This document shows positions 8,044 through 16,884 of a stretch of 26,339 nucleotides of DNA, one piece after another; the stretch's first letter is position 1, and every line of letters starts with the position of its first letter. Source of the stretch: JACKCP01 sp034007295 (GTDB lineage Bacteria; Desulfobacterota; Desulfobacteria; Desulfobacterales; JACKCP01); the NCBI GenBank assembly GCA_034007295.1, contig JAVERC010000045.1, forward strand, positions 1-26,339, read 5' to 3'. The notes below the pieces were generated by a model. The model ran no database searches, was not told the origin of the DNA, and saw only the letters and a list, made by a program, of their open reading frames with translations. A program made the position numbers and the translations under genes.

Positions 8044-11000
8044 CTAGATTTCCTTGATTTTATTTATCATTGGTAAAAGAACAGTTTCAGCAGTTTTGGC
8101 AAAATCATTATTAATAAAATCTAAACCTCTGAAATTTTTTTCTATTAAAGAATAATCCTTAAATGAATTTGCAGACTCCATTTTATTTTTAATTTTTAAA
8201 AGCTCTTCTTCACGTATTTCATCTGTAAGACAGCCTTGATTTTTCTTAATTTTTTCATTTAATGAATTTGCATACTCATATGAAAGATCAGGGTCAAAAC
8301 AAAGTGGAGTTATTGAACCTTTTTGATATAAAGATATTAAATTTTCTAAATACTCTTTGTTTTTTTCCACTTCATTAAATTTTAACATTGTAAATAAATT
8401 TTTTTCTGCTCCGGCAAATATGGAATTATTATTAAAATCATTATTTTCAGAAAAAAGAACAAAATTATGCTTTATCCAAAGCTCAATCATATTTACAGGC
8501 TTAATTTTGCCATATCTGAAAAGAACAATATCTCCGTCATATAAATCAATACTGCCTTTAACCCTGGTATTTTCAAAATTTACATCAAGAGAAATCTTCT
8601 TCATATTTACTAGATAAGTTTTAAGTATGCTTAAAAAAAATAAAATTTCCTCTTTTAATTTATTATAAAAAATTATTCCTGTTTTGCCATATGGAAGCAA
8701 ATTTCTGCTTTTCATTATCATTTGACAGATTTCTTCGTCATTTCCCTTTAAAAACATATTGAGAAGATCATTTGAAATTAAATAATTTAAAAGTCCATCA
8801 GGGTTAAAAATTTCCCTGTCTTCAAAAAATTCAAAGTTTGTGCCTGTTTCAATTGAATTAATTTTCAAATAAAACCTTTGGGGATTTTTAAAAAAGCCTG
8901 TTATTGAATTTATATCTATAAAATCGCTTAAAGACTCTTCAGCTCTTTTTAAAGGTTCATCATTAAAAATAAAATTTGCTTTTTTTTCAGAAAAAATATC
9001 CTTTGAAAGCTCCATAAATCTTTTTGAATATGAAAAAACACTGCCATTTGAATCAGCTTCTAAAGGGTTGTCAAATTTAAAATATGCAGAAGAAAATGAA
9101 GGTGCAAAATGGTTTCTTGTTATCTGTTTTATTATGTTTTTATCTGAAATAAAATTATCTTCAATATAATCTGTAAATTCAGATAAAACAGAAGATGGAG
9201 GAATTATTGAATCAGTTTTGATATCATTTCCAATATAGCTTAAATAAAGATATTTTCTTGCAGAAATAATTGTTTCAAGAAAAAGATATTTATCATCATC
9301 TCTTATATGGCGGTCACCCTTTTTAGGAAATCTTGCCATTAGATCAAAATTTGGAGGAAAATAACTTCTTGGGAAATCACCTTCATTTAAACCGCATACA
9401 GCAATCATTTGAAATGGAATACTTCTCATTGGAAGCATGGCACAAAAAGTAAGTCTTCCGTCCAAAAAGCCATACCCTGAAGAAGATGATGACACTATTT
9501 TTTCAATTCTTTGATACATCACTGAAAAAGGAACCTTGATCTGGCTATTGGAAGCCAAGGCCTCTTCCTTTAAATCTGTAAAAATTTTTTTAAGATTTAT
9601 AAAATCAAATTCATTTTTATTTTCAAAATATAAAAAATCATCACAAAGTTCTGAAAAAATATCGGCCCATTCTGAAACAAAATATGTATTGCCTTTAATA
9701 ATTTCATAGTATTTTTTTATTTTAAAATAAAACTCCATTAATCCTGACAATGTTTCCTGGTCAGACGAATCAATCTCAAACAAAGGGAAAATACTGTTAA
9801 AACATATATTTGAATCAGGACTTAACGCATGTCCAAGACACAAAATATCAAGGCCTTTTTTCCATGTTCCTATGTTGTCAGGCGAAAAATCCATATTTTT
9901 TTTAAATTCACTGTCCAATCCCCAGGAAATTTTTAAATCAAAAACCCAGTTTTTAATTTTTTCAACAGATTTTTCATTAAGCATAAATTTTTCATATATT
10001 ATTTTATCCTCTAAAAGATCTATTACAAGCGAGGCTTCAAATCTTGAGGTAAAAATACCAAGTATTCCAAAAAAACAGTCAAGTCCTTTATTTTCAGATT
10101 TTGCAGACCTGTCTGCTATGGAAAATGGAATTTTTTTATCATCATTGGTTCTTCCAAAAACTGCTCTTATGTATGGAGAGTATTTTTCAATATCTGGTAT
10201 CATTACTATTATATCAGATATTTCAATTTGATCGTCTATATCAAGTATATATAAAATATTATCCTTTAATATCTCCATTTCCCTCATTGGCGAGTGACAC
10301 GAATGAATTCTAACAGAGTTATCAAAACTGCTGATTTTAAACTTCTCTTTATTTGAATAATTAAAAAGATTTAATATGGAATACTGAATGCAGGACAAAA
10401 TAGAAGTTTCCATAGGCTTGACAAAAAAATCATCAAACCTGTTTATTTCATATTCATTTAATATATCAAAAAAAACTTTTCCTGTTTCTCCAAAAGAAGC
10501 AAGTAATGAGTTGCCTGACTCAAGATAAAGATTTGTTTCATCTGATTTTCTTTTTATTTTGTCTATTCTTTTTTCAGATAAAATTTCTCCCCAGTATTCC
10601 AGACATGGATTTAAAAGATAAAGATTTACCTCACAAGTCTTTGAAAAAAAGTTTAAAGCATCAAGATAAATTTTTGGAAGGGAAAAAATTCCAAAAACTG
10701 AAATCCTTTTTGGAAGGTTTTTTAAAATTTCAGTATTTTCTTCAAATTGGTTAAATATATTATGAACTGATTTTGGAAGGGAGCCGATTTCAAGTTTTTT
10801 TGCAAGCCTGTTCCAGAGGAATGACTGCCACCCTGCTTCATTTTCATTTTCCTCCCAGAGTAAAATCCATTCAGGCCGAAATATCTGGTATTCTTTAAAA
10901 AGCCGGGCAATCTTTTCAGAAAGCTGATAAAGTTTTTCAATGCTTATTTTTTCATCGTTAATTTTAACGTAATCCAAAACTTCATTAAAAATTTTATTAT

Positions 11001-11313
11001 CCTTAAATTCAAAAATCAGCTCCATTATTGCCCATGTATAAATATCTTTAGAGGAATTTTTATAATTTTTTTTAAAAATCCCTGTTTTTTCAAGGCAGTA
11101 TTCAAGCATTGAATTTGGATATAAAAACAAAAAATTGGCTGCAATTCCAAGCTGCTTTGATAATTCAAGGGAAAGGTATTTTTCCATTCCTTTGCTCTGA
11201 ACAACTATTATTTCCGGCTCAAAAACACTTCCGCAATTTTTTTTTAGGGAACTAGAAAGTTCATAAACCAGGTTTTCAATTTTATTTGAAAAACATATGT
11301 TAAAGTTTTTCAT
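8044..11313 (-). CDS. recC: exodeoxyribonuclease V subunit gamma, RecC
   Basis: A 1089-residue RecC, the scaffold of RecBCD that splits the duplex and scans for Chi. It shows the family's conserved pieces: VQSKGMEKYLSLELSKQLG near the N-terminus, HSCHSPMREMEILKDNIL in the middle, and MLPMRSIPFQMIAVCGLNEG followed by DFPR and RRDDDKYLFLETIISAR-like text. No Walker A is present, as expected for RecC, whose helicase folds are inactive. The C-terminal nuclease-like fold is recognisable only by position. Length is close to E. coli RecC (1122). Start is ATG at 11313 with GGTGG upstream, inside the 3' end of plsC (14-base overlap). Forms an operon plsC-recC-recB. Because RecC reads Chi, the matching Chi octamer for this host is unknown and may be AT-richer than that of E. 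coli. Confidence 0.94.
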   Translation of the reverse strand: MKNFNICFSNKIENLVYELSSSLKKNCGSVFEPEIIVVQSKGMEKYLSLELSKQLGIAANFLFLYPNSMLEYCLEKTGIFKKNYKNSSKDIYTWAIMELIFEFKDNKIFNEVLDYVKINDEKISIEKLYQLSEKIARLFKEYQIFRPEWILLWEENENEAGWQSFLWNRLAKKLEIGSLPKSVHNIFNQFEENTEILKNLPKRISVFGIFSLPKIYLDALNFFSKTCEVNLYLLNPCLEYWGEILSEKRIDKIKRKSDETNLYLESGNSLLASFGETGKVFFDILNEYEINRFDDFFVKPMETSILSCIQYSILNLFNYSNKEKFKISSFDNSVRIHSCHSPMREMEILKDNILYILDIDDQIEISDIIVMIPDIEKYSPYIRAVFGRTNDDKKIPFSIADRSAKSENKGLDCFFGILGIFTSRFEASLVIDLLEDKIIYEKFMLNEKSVEKIKNWVFDLKISWGLDSEFKKNMDFSPDNIGTWKKGLDILCLGHALSPDSNICFNSIFPLFEIDSSDQETLSGLMEFYFKIKKYYEIIKGNTYFVSEWADIFSELCDDFLYFENKNEFDFINLKKIFTDLKEEALASNSQIKVPFSVMYQRIEKIVSSSSSGYGFLDGRLTFCAMLPMRSIPFQMIAVCGLNEGDFPRSYFPPNFDLMARFPKKGDRHIRDDDKYLFLETIISARKYLYLSYIGNDIKTDSIIPPSSVLSEFTDYIEDNFISDKNIIKQITRNHFAPSFSSAYFKFDNPLEADSNGSVFSYSKRFMELSKDIFSEKKANFIFNDEPLKRAEESLSDFIDINSITGFFKNPQRFYLKINSIETGTNFEFFEDREIFNPDGLLNYLISNDLLNMFLKGNDEEICQMIMKSRNLLPYGKTGIIFYNKLKEEILFFLSILKTYLVNMKKISLDVNFENTRVKGSIDLYDGDIVLFRYGKIKPVNMIELWIKHNFVLFSENNDFNNNSIFAGAEKNLFTMLKFNEVEKNKEYLENLISLYQKGSITPLCFDPDLSYEYANSLNEKIKKNQGCLTDEIREEELLKIKNKMESANSFKDYSLIEKNFRGLDFINNDFAKTAETVLLPMINKIKEI

Positions 11314-12058
11314 TCAAATATCCACCGGCATTATGAGCACTGACTCTTTTTGCAATCATATTTCTTACATAATCTGCAAATTCTTCAACTTCCATATCTT
11401 TAAATACTTCATATTCAACCGGCTTTAAAATTTCCATAACCATATTGTGAACACCCTGGTAATTTATACTGTATTTTGGCAAAGCATGGATTGTTCCGTT
11501 TATTGCTATTGGAAGTACAGGAAGTTTAAGTTTTTTGGCAAGAATAAATGCGCCAGGTTTAAAAGGCCTTAAAATTCCGGTTTCAGATCTTGTCCCTTCC
11601 GGGAAAATAAAAACAGAGCTTCCTGATTTAAGTGTTTTTTCAGCTTCATCCATCATTTCTGCAATACTTTTTTTATCACCTCTTTTCAGTTTTATATATT
11701 TGTTAAGTCTCATGTTCCATCCAATCAAAGGAAGGCTGAATACCTCAATTTTAGAAACCCACTTAAAATGAAAAAAGCATGTAAAGGCAACAAGAATATC
11801 CAGCTGGGACTGATGATTGGAAACAACTACATAGGTTCTTCCCCTTTTTACATTATGTTTTCCTTTTACTTTATATTTCCAGCATTTCATCATCCAGATA
11901 TATACGCTGGCCCAAAAACATGTATATAGATGCAAAATTCTTAGTTTTGGATCAAAAAACTGAGTTGATATTCTTAAAATAAGTGCACCTGTAAAAAAAA
12001 AGATTGAGCTGAATCCAACAATTACAAAAAAAAAGCCTGCTACTATTTTTCCTCCCAC
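11300..12058 (-). CDS. plsC: 1-acylglycerol-3-phosphate O-acyltransferase (PlsC family)
   Basis: An inner-membrane acyltransferase that would convert lysophosphatidate to phosphatidate. Counted from the chosen start it has the HX4D motif NHQSQLD at about 81-87 and FPEGTRS at about 152-158, both catalytic hallmarks of the LPLAT family. A hydrophobic N-terminal helix (KIVAGFFFVIVGFSSIFFF) anchors it. Start choice: a frame-long ATG exists at 12097 but has no ribosome site, whereas GTG at 12058 is preceded by AGGAG (12065-12069) with a 6-base spacer, giving 252 residues; I prefer the GTG. The gene end overlaps the recC start by 14 bases, so phospholipid synthesis and break repair are translated from one message. 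Repeat copy B lies just upstream and may hold or shift its promoter. Confidence 0.9.
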   Translation of the reverse strand: MGGKIVAGFFFVIVGFSSIFFFTGALILRISTQFFDPKLRILHLYTCFWASVYIWMMKCWKYKVKGKHNVKRGRTYVVVSNHQSQLDILVAFTCFFHFKWVSKIEVFSLPLIGWNMRLNKYIKLKRGDKKSIAEMMDEAEKTLKSGSSVFIFPEGTRSETGILRPFKPGAFILAKKLKLPVLPIAINGTIHALPKYSINYQGVHNMVMEILKPVEYEVFKDMEVEEFADYVRNMIAKRVSAHNAGGYLNEKL

Positions 12059-12064
12059 TTTGAA

Positions 12065-12069
12065 CTCCT
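12065..12069 (-). promoter_or_regulatory. ribosome-binding site AGGAG that decides the plsC start
   Basis: AGGAG on the minus strand sits 6 bases before GTG 12058. The competing upstream ATG at 12097 has only A/T-rich sequence before it. The short form also starts right at the membrane anchor, as is normal for PlsC. Confidence 0.7.
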
Positions 12070-12152
12070 TATTTATAATTAAATATTTTTTAATCATTAC
12101 TTTTGATATAAAGTTAAATAATTTTTTTCAACTCAATTTTTTAACTAAACAA

Positions 12153-12295
12153 ACTAACTAAGTTAGCCATTGGATGAAAACAAAAATTTTTTGTTCAGCT
12201 GAATTGAAAAATTTAACCTTTATAATACTGAAATATTTAGGGGATTAAATTTTGAATCTGATATCAAATTGAAAAAAAAGATTTTCTTATGAAAG
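12153..12295 (+). repeat. dispersed intergenic repeat, long copy B
   Basis: The copy reads CTAACT-A-AGTTAG, CATTGGATGAAAAC, ATTTTTTGTTCAGCTG, TTGAAAAATTTAACCTTTA, AATACTGAAATATTTAG, GGATTAAATTTTGAATCTGA. This is block for block the same order as copies A and C. Its 3' end (AAAAAAAAGATTTTCTTATG) is more diverged and lacks the clear GGCC palindrome. It occupies the space between the PilZ gene and plsC, both on the minus strand, opposite in orientation to them. Confidence 0.7.
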
Positions 12296-12330
12296 GAAAA
12301 ATTTAAAGGATTTTAATTTGCATTTGATTT

Positions 12331-12702
12331 TTATAAAAATTTAATTTCTTCTAACTTAAATTTTTCAAGCTCTGATTCAAGATAACCGTCAACATACAAA
12401 AATTTTAAACCGCACCTTCTTGATTCATAATCTTCTATAATCTTTATTTGTTTTGACTTATAATCATAAACAGTTTCGCAGGGAAGATTTGCAATTGAAA
12501 TATCATCAAAAGGTGTCCAAATATTAATAAAGGCTCTTTTTAAAGACCCGATTTTATCTGACTGCTCAAGGGAAATATATTCAAAGCACAAGCCGCCTTT
12601 GCTTATATCTCTAATTTTTCCAATAAGATATGAATCATTAAATGAAACAAAAACGTCTTCATTTACCTTAAATCTTTTATGCTGTCGTTTATCTTCGTAC
12701 AT
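12331..12702 (-). CDS. PilZ domain protein
   Basis: A small soluble protein of 123 residues made of one PilZ domain, the usual bacterial receptor for cyclic di-GMP. The binding motif RxxxR is seen as KRQHKRFKV near the N-terminus, followed after a short strand by DISKGGL (the D/NxSxxG motif). The C-terminal part keeps a GLKF strand. Start: a TTG at 12729 extends the frame by 9 residues, but ATG 12702 has CGGTG upstream and starts directly before the RxxxR motif, as in most members, so I chose it. It stands alone; which process it controls cannot be told from its neighbours. It shares c-di-GMP or motility-type signalling flavour with the DUF3334 gene 8 kb away, but no link is shown. Confidence 0.88.
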   Translation of the reverse strand: MYEDKRQHKRFKVNEDVFVSFNDSYLIGKIRDISKGGLCFEYISLEQSDKIGSLKRAFINIWTPFDDISIANLPCETVYDYKSKQIKIIEDYESRRCGLKFLYVDGYLESELEKFKLEEIKFL

Positions 12703-12875
12703 AAGACACCGAATTTTAATTAAAAACAATGTTAGTATAGAAAATATATTTTTTTTTATAAATATTTATTTTAATTAATTTAAAAATAAGTATTTGTATA
12801 TAAAGAATTTTAATTTAATAAAAATATAAAATATTATTTATCATTAAAAAAAATAAACAACTGGTATTATTACTT

Positions 12876-13757
12876 ATGGAACAAAAATCTGAACTCAAAA
12901 AAACTCAATTAATTTTAAGTGTTGGGTTAATTGTAAACCTTATCCTTTCTGCAATTAAATTTTGCGGGGGATATTTTGGAAATTCCAAGGCATTAATAGC
13001 CGATTCGATTCACAGCTTAAGCGATTCAATTACAGATATAATCATAATGGCTGGAGTATTGTTTTGGACAAAACCACCTGACGCTGAACATCCTTATGGT
13101 CACAGAAGACTTGAAACAATAACTACTCTGATTTTAGGATTTGTACTTCTTTGTGCCTCATTTGCAATAGGTTACGATGCTCTTACTGATCTTGACAAAC
13201 CAAAAAATTCAATTCCAAAAGAAATTGCACTTTATGCAGCACTGCTATCTATCATTTCAAAGGAAATTCTTTATAGAATAACAAATAATTTTGGGAAAAA
13301 AATAAAAAGTCCTGCACTTATTGCCAATGCCTGGCATCACAGGCTTGATGCACTAAGTTCAATACCTGCTTTTTTTGCTGTTGCAGGTGCAATTTTATTG
13401 CCTGAAATTAAATACATTGACATTGCTGGTGCTTTAATTGTTTCAGTTTTTATTTTTCAGGCATCCCTTAAAATTTTATGGCCTGGACTTGAAGAAATCC
13501 TTGGAAAAGGTGCATCCCAAAATATTTGCAATAATATTATAAAAACGGCAAAAAATATTCCTGATGTAATTGATGCCGAAAAATTAAGAACAAGATATAA
13601 CGGCCTTAAAATTTTTGCAGATCTTAACATAATAGTAAAAGGTGATATAAGTGTAAAAAAAGGATACACAATTGCAGAATCTGTAAAAAAACAAATAATG
13701 AAAAAAAACCCTGATATTGAAGATATTATTATTCATGTTGAACCAGACAAAAAATGA
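12876..13757 (+). CDS. cation diffusion facilitator (CDF) metal/proton antiporter
   Basis: A 293-residue inner-membrane exporter of divalent metals (Zn, Fe, Mn or Co) driven by protons. The intramembrane metal site is visible as ADSIHSLSD in TM2 (D43, H46, D50) and HHRLD in TM5 (H154, D158). The EHPYGHRRLE motif at 71-80 between TM2 and TM3 is typical of the family. Six helices can be traced to about residue 205. A cytoplasmic C-terminal domain of about 85 residues ends in IIHVEPDKK, matching the IHVEP end of many CDF proteins. Start ATG 12876 lies after a very AT-rich leader; no clear ribosome site. The 3' end overlaps the ogt start. Metal specificity cannot be read reliably from sequence alone. 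Confidence 0.93.
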   Translation: MEQKSELKKTQLILSVGLIVNLILSAIKFCGGYFGNSKALIADSIHSLSDSITDIIIMAGVLFWTKPPDAEHPYGHRRLETITTLILGFVLLCASFAIGYDALTDLDKPKNSIPKEIALYAALLSIISKEILYRITNNFGKKIKSPALIANAWHHRLDALSSIPAFFAVAGAILLPEIKYIDIAGALIVSVFIFQASLKILWPGLEEILGKGASQNICNNIIKTAKNIPDVIDAEKLRTRYNGLKIFADLNIIVKGDISVKKGYTIAESVKKQIMKKNPDIEDIIIHVEPDKK

Positions 13758-14376
13758 AAATTTGAATATAAAATTTATTCAAACTAAAGCTCTTCAAATT
13801 ACAGAAGAAAATAATGACCTTAAAAATTTTCTTGAATTAAAAACTTTTAACCCAAAGGCTTTAATTCAAAAAATTGAAGAAAATCCTTTGCATATTTATT
13901 ATTATACATTTGAAACTAAATTTGGAAAAATAAGAATTTTTTGTAACGATATGCAAATTTTAGCCATTGATTTTGACAATACAGAAAAAGATAATATTTA
14001 CATTTTAAAAAATTTTCCTGATTCTACATTTGTAAAATCAAAAAAACATTGTGAATATTTTTTGGAAAAATTATTTTTTTCCAAAAAAGAAAATATTATT
14101 AAAACAGGAATAAAAGGGAGCCTTTTTTTTATAAAAATATTAAAAACCCTATCAAAAACAAATCCTGGCCAGCTTCTGTCATACAAAGAACTTGCAGAAA
14201 AAGCAGGTTTCAAAAATGCACAAAGAGCAGTTGGAACAGCTATGAAAAACAACCCGCTGCCTTTTTTGATTCCTTGTCACAGAGTTATAAAATCAGGCCA
14301 AAAGCTGGGTTATTATTCTGGAGGAACAAATAGAAAAATAATTTTTATTTTAAGAGAACATAATCAATCAGCCTGA
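13735..14376 (+). CDS. ogt: methylated-DNA--protein-cysteine S-methyltransferase (Ogt/MGMT type)
   Basis: A suicide DNA-repair protein that takes the alkyl group from O6-alkylguanine onto a cysteine. The C-terminal domain has the helix-turn-helix LSYKELAEKAGFKNAQRAVG and the active-site motif IPCHRV; counted from the start used here the cysteine is about residue 181. GTAMKNNPLPFLIPCHRV and the following GYYSGG and K-x-x-x-LR-x-H are all normal. The N-terminal half is diverged and Lys/Asn-rich. Start: the frame is open to a TTG at 13717 and an ATG at 13735, both inside the end of the CDF gene; I chose ATG, which gives a 23-base overlap with the CDF gene. Neither has a clear ribosome site, so coupling to CDF translation is likely. 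The last 13 bases overlap the end of the hydrolase gene on the other strand. Confidence 0.9.
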   Translation: MLNQTKNENLNIKFIQTKALQITEENNDLKNFLELKTFNPKALIQKIEENPLHIYYYTFETKFGKIRIFCNDMQILAIDFDNTEKDNIYILKNFPDSTFVKSKKHCEYFLEKLFFSKKENIIKTGIKGSLFFIKILKTLSKTNPGQLLSYKELAEKAGFKNAQRAVGTAMKNNPLPFLIPCHRVIKSGQKLGYYSGGTNRKIIFILREHNQSA

Positions 14377-15272
14377 AAAAATCTGTCTGCCTCATTTAGA
14401 AAAATTTTTAGTTTTTCAGGATTTTCCATCATAAGTTCATGCTTTCCTGCTTTTATTTCAAAAGGTGCTTCGCTCATAAATTTTGAAAGTTTTTTGATCA
14501 AATCAATTTTAACAACCCTGTCATTTGATCCATAAATAATTTTTGTTTTTACATTTTCATCTATTTTTAAAATATTTTCTTTAATATATTCCATTGATAA
14601 AAAAGCATTGTAAACCCATGAATATGTTGGTCCTCCAATTGCGAATTCTCTTTTTTTTCTAAGATAAAAAATATTTTCAAAAAATTTTTGATAATCTGAT
14701 GTCAGTGAATTATTTATAAAGTCAGGCTCTTTATATGGTCCGGTATTAATTACATAATGATTTTTCAAACCTGACTTTACGCATGATCTGGCAATAAAAA
14801 ATGCAATTTTTTGAGGTAAAGGAAATGTTTCAATCCCAAGCATTGGTGATGAAAGAATAATTTTATTAAAATAACTTCCTTTATTTTCAATTATATATCT
14901 TAAAAGATTGTGTCCTCCCATTGAATGAGCAATCCCGTAAACAGAGATTTGCGGCTTTAAAAATTTTGAAATTAAATTTACAAAAATTTTAAAATCCTTT
15001 TGATAATGAGAAAAATCCTTTATATGCCCTTTATCACTATCAGAAAGTTCCCGTATTGAACCGCCTTGTCCTCTCCAGTCCATTGTAACAGCGAGAAAAC
15101 CTTTTTTAATATAGTGGTTTGCAATATGGTGATATTTTTCAAAATACTCTGCCCTTCCCTGTAAAATAAAAATTATACCCGAATAATTTTTTTCTCCAAA
15201 AATCCCATATCTTATTTTTTTCCCATCAAAGCCATTAAAGAAATCTATTATTTCAATTCCATATTTTCCCAT
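14364..15272 (-). CDS. alpha/beta hydrolase, lysophospholipase/monoacylglycerol-lipase-like
   Basis: A 302-residue serine hydrolase of the Hydrolase_4 (PldB/MGL) type. The nucleophile elbow is AHSMGG with S117. The acid is D251 in YGSNDRVV and the base H268 in AGKHELMME, all at normal distances. An ILQGRAEYFEKYH stretch (36-48) matches the HGxxEHxxRY oxyanion strand of the family, with Q in place of H. DWRGQGGS (65-72) is the usual loop after strand 4. No signal peptide, so cytoplasmic; probable substrates are lysophospholipids or monoacylglycerols, but this is by family only. Start ATG 15272 has GGGAT upstream. Converges on ogt with a 13-base tail overlap and no terminator hairpin between them. 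Confidence 0.88.
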   Translation of the reverse strand: MGKYGIEIIDFFNGFDGKKIRYGIFGEKNYSGIIFILQGRAEYFEKYHHIANHYIKKGFLAVTMDWRGQGGSIRELSDSDKGHIKDFSHYQKDFKIFVNLISKFLKPQISVYGIAHSMGGHNLLRYIIENKGSYFNKIILSSPMLGIETFPLPQKIAFFIARSCVKSGLKNHYVINTGPYKEPDFINNSLTSDYQKFFENIFYLRKKREFAIGGPTYSWVYNAFLSMEYIKENILKIDENVKTKIIYGSNDRVVKIDLIKKLSKFMSEAPFEIKAGKHELMMENPEKLKIFLNEADRFFQAD

Positions 15273-15370
15273 TTTTTAATCCCAAAAAAGTTTCTATTGC
15301 CTAAAAATAATTTTCTGTTAATTTTACCTTTGTTTTTAAAATTTTAATATTTAATTCAAAGAGGCTGAAA

Positions 15371-15628
15371 TTGAAAGAAGAACATTCCCATGAATTTGCA
15401 AAAAATTACGGAGACCCTGCATTTGGTCTTTCAAGAAAACACAGTGAAGAAGCAATACATTATTATCTACAAAAACTTTCAGAAGATAAATTTATGGAGT
15501 TACTTCTTCCAAAACTTGAAGATAAAGAACTAGATTATCTTCATAATCTAATTTTTACACTTTTAAAAAATCATATTTCCGAAGATGAATATCACAAATA
15601 TTTTCTAAAAGACGGAACCCATGAATAA
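15371..15628 (+). CDS. small acidic helical protein of unknown function, TTG start
   Basis: An 85-residue soluble protein, rich in Glu, Lys, Leu and His, predicted all-helical (SEEAIHYYLQKLSEDKFMEL, then LEDKELDYLHNLIFTLLKNH). I do not recognise a family. The start is a TTG at 15371 with an AGAGG ribosome site 6-10 bases before it; the next in-frame ATG is about 41 codons in and would remove half the protein. It overlaps the start of the aminopeptidase gene by 8 bases, so the two are translationally coupled and probably act together or share control. No metal-binding or catalytic motif is evident, though the histidines (HSHEF, KHSEEAIHYY) are notable. Confidence 0.75.
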   Translation: MKEEHSHEFAKNYGDPAFGLSRKHSEEAIHYYLQKLSEDKFMELLLPKLEDKELDYLHNLIFTLLKNHISEDEYHKYFLKDGTHE

Positions 15629-16832
15629 TAATTTTTTTAGTGAAAAAGAGATTGATAATTACGCTGACATCATGATCTGGGGCCTTCAAAGAGCTAGGAA
15701 AAAGCCTTTGGAAAAAAATTCATTCATTGAAATAAAATATGAATCTGATGCTTTTTTACTAGCTGAAAAAATTTTTGAAAAACTTCTCATAAAAGGCTTT
15801 AATCCTGATCTAAATCTTTTGAAATCACCTGAGCTTGAAAAATTTTTTTTTGAAAATTCAGACATTGACCAAATTACTTCAATCAAGCCAGGATATGAAG
15901 AATATTTGAATAAAATTTCTGGTACAATCACATTAATTGCTCCAAAATCCCTTGACCATTTAAAAAATGCAGATTTTAACAAACTATCAGCATTTTCAAA
16001 GTCAAGGACATTTTTAAGAAATATTTTAAATGAAAGGGAAAAATCCGGCGATTATTCATGGACACTTTGCATGTATCCAACAAAGGTTCTTGCTGAGGCA
16101 GCAAAATATGACATCTACGGCTATGCACAAAAAATATCAAAAGCCTGTTTTTTAAATCAAAATGATCCAATAAAAATTTGGGAAAAAACTGCATTAAAAA
16201 TTGATGAAACAAAACAAAAGCTTTCAAAACTTGATATTGATTATTTTCATATAAAATCCAAAAACACAGATCTTTATGTTAAGCAGGGAGATAAAAGAAA
16301 ATGGCTTGGTCTTTCAGGAAGAAATATACCAAGCTTTGAAATATTTATTACACCGGATTACAGATATACTTCAGGAACATTTTTCGCAAATCAGCCCTCA
16401 TTTAGAAGCGGAAATATTATTGAAAATATAAAAGTTGAATTTAAAAACGGAGAAATTGTATCTGCAAAGGCAGACAAGGGAGAAGAATATTTACTAAAAA
16501 CCATTGAAACAGATGAAGGTTCAAAAAAAATAGGCGAGTTTTCCATGACAGACAAAAATTTTTCAAAAATTGACTCTTTTATGGCCAATACACTTTATGA
16601 TGAAAATTTTGGCGGAAATTTCGGCAATGTTCATATAGCTCTTGGAAGCTCATACTCTGACAGCTACAACGGCAGCCTTCAAGAATTAAATTCTAATTTA
16701 AAAAAAGAACTTGGATTTAATGAATCTGCAATTCACTGGGATATTGTAAATACTGAAGAAAAAACAGTTAAAGCCTTATTAAAATCAGGGGAAAATATTA
16801 TAATTTATAAAAACGGTGAATTTGTTATTTAA
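15621..16832 (+). CDS. M29 family metallo-aminopeptidase (thermophilic aminopeptidase type)
   Basis: A 403-residue cytoplasmic aminopeptidase that removes N-terminal residues using a two-metal centre. The ligand set known from AmpS/AmpT is complete: E240 in NIPSFEIFITPD, E306 in IGEFSM, H338 and Y345 in VHIALGSSY, and H372 and D374 in IHWDIV. The segment TLYDENFGGNFGNVHIALG is the M29 signature, slightly altered from the common LxDEN...H form. Length fits the family (about 400-415). Starts with an ATG inside the end of the upstream 85-residue gene (8-base overlap), with a GGA five bases upstream. No terminator seen downstream; repeat copy C follows within about 50 bases. Confidence 0.93.
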   Translation: MNNNFFSEKEIDNYADIMIWGLQRARKKPLEKNSFIEIKYESDAFLLAEKIFEKLLIKGFNPDLNLLKSPELEKFFFENSDIDQITSIKPGYEEYLNKISGTITLIAPKSLDHLKNADFNKLSAFSKSRTFLRNILNEREKSGDYSWTLCMYPTKVLAEAAKYDIYGYAQKISKACFLNQNDPIKIWEKTALKIDETKQKLSKLDIDYFHIKSKNTDLYVKQGDKRKWLGLSGRNIPSFEIFITPDYRYTSGTFFANQPSFRSGNIIENIKVEFKNGEIVSAKADKGEEYLLKTIETDEGSKKIGEFSMTDKNFSKIDSFMANTLYDENFGGNFGNVHIALGSSYSDSYNGSLQELNSNLKKELGFNESAIHWDIVNTEEKTVKALLKSGENIIIYKNGEFVI

Positions 16833-16884
16833 AAAAATGCTGAAAACTTAATTTTTCTATTAAGTCCAATCAAAATATATTTAA

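Noticed and set aside
12703..12729. TTG start adding 9 residues to the PilZ protein
   Set aside because: No ribosome site before it, while ATG 12702 has CGGTG upstream and starts directly before the PilZ RxxxR motif.
12703..12875. Very AT-rich stretch before the CDF gene as a possible origin or attachment site
   Set aside because: No DnaA boxes, iterons or direct repeats seen; low G+C is general in intergenic DNA here.
13717..13734. Upstream TTG start for ogt
   Set aside because: It would lengthen the overlap with the CDF gene and has no ribosome site; ATG 13735 is simpler. The choice does not alter the function call.
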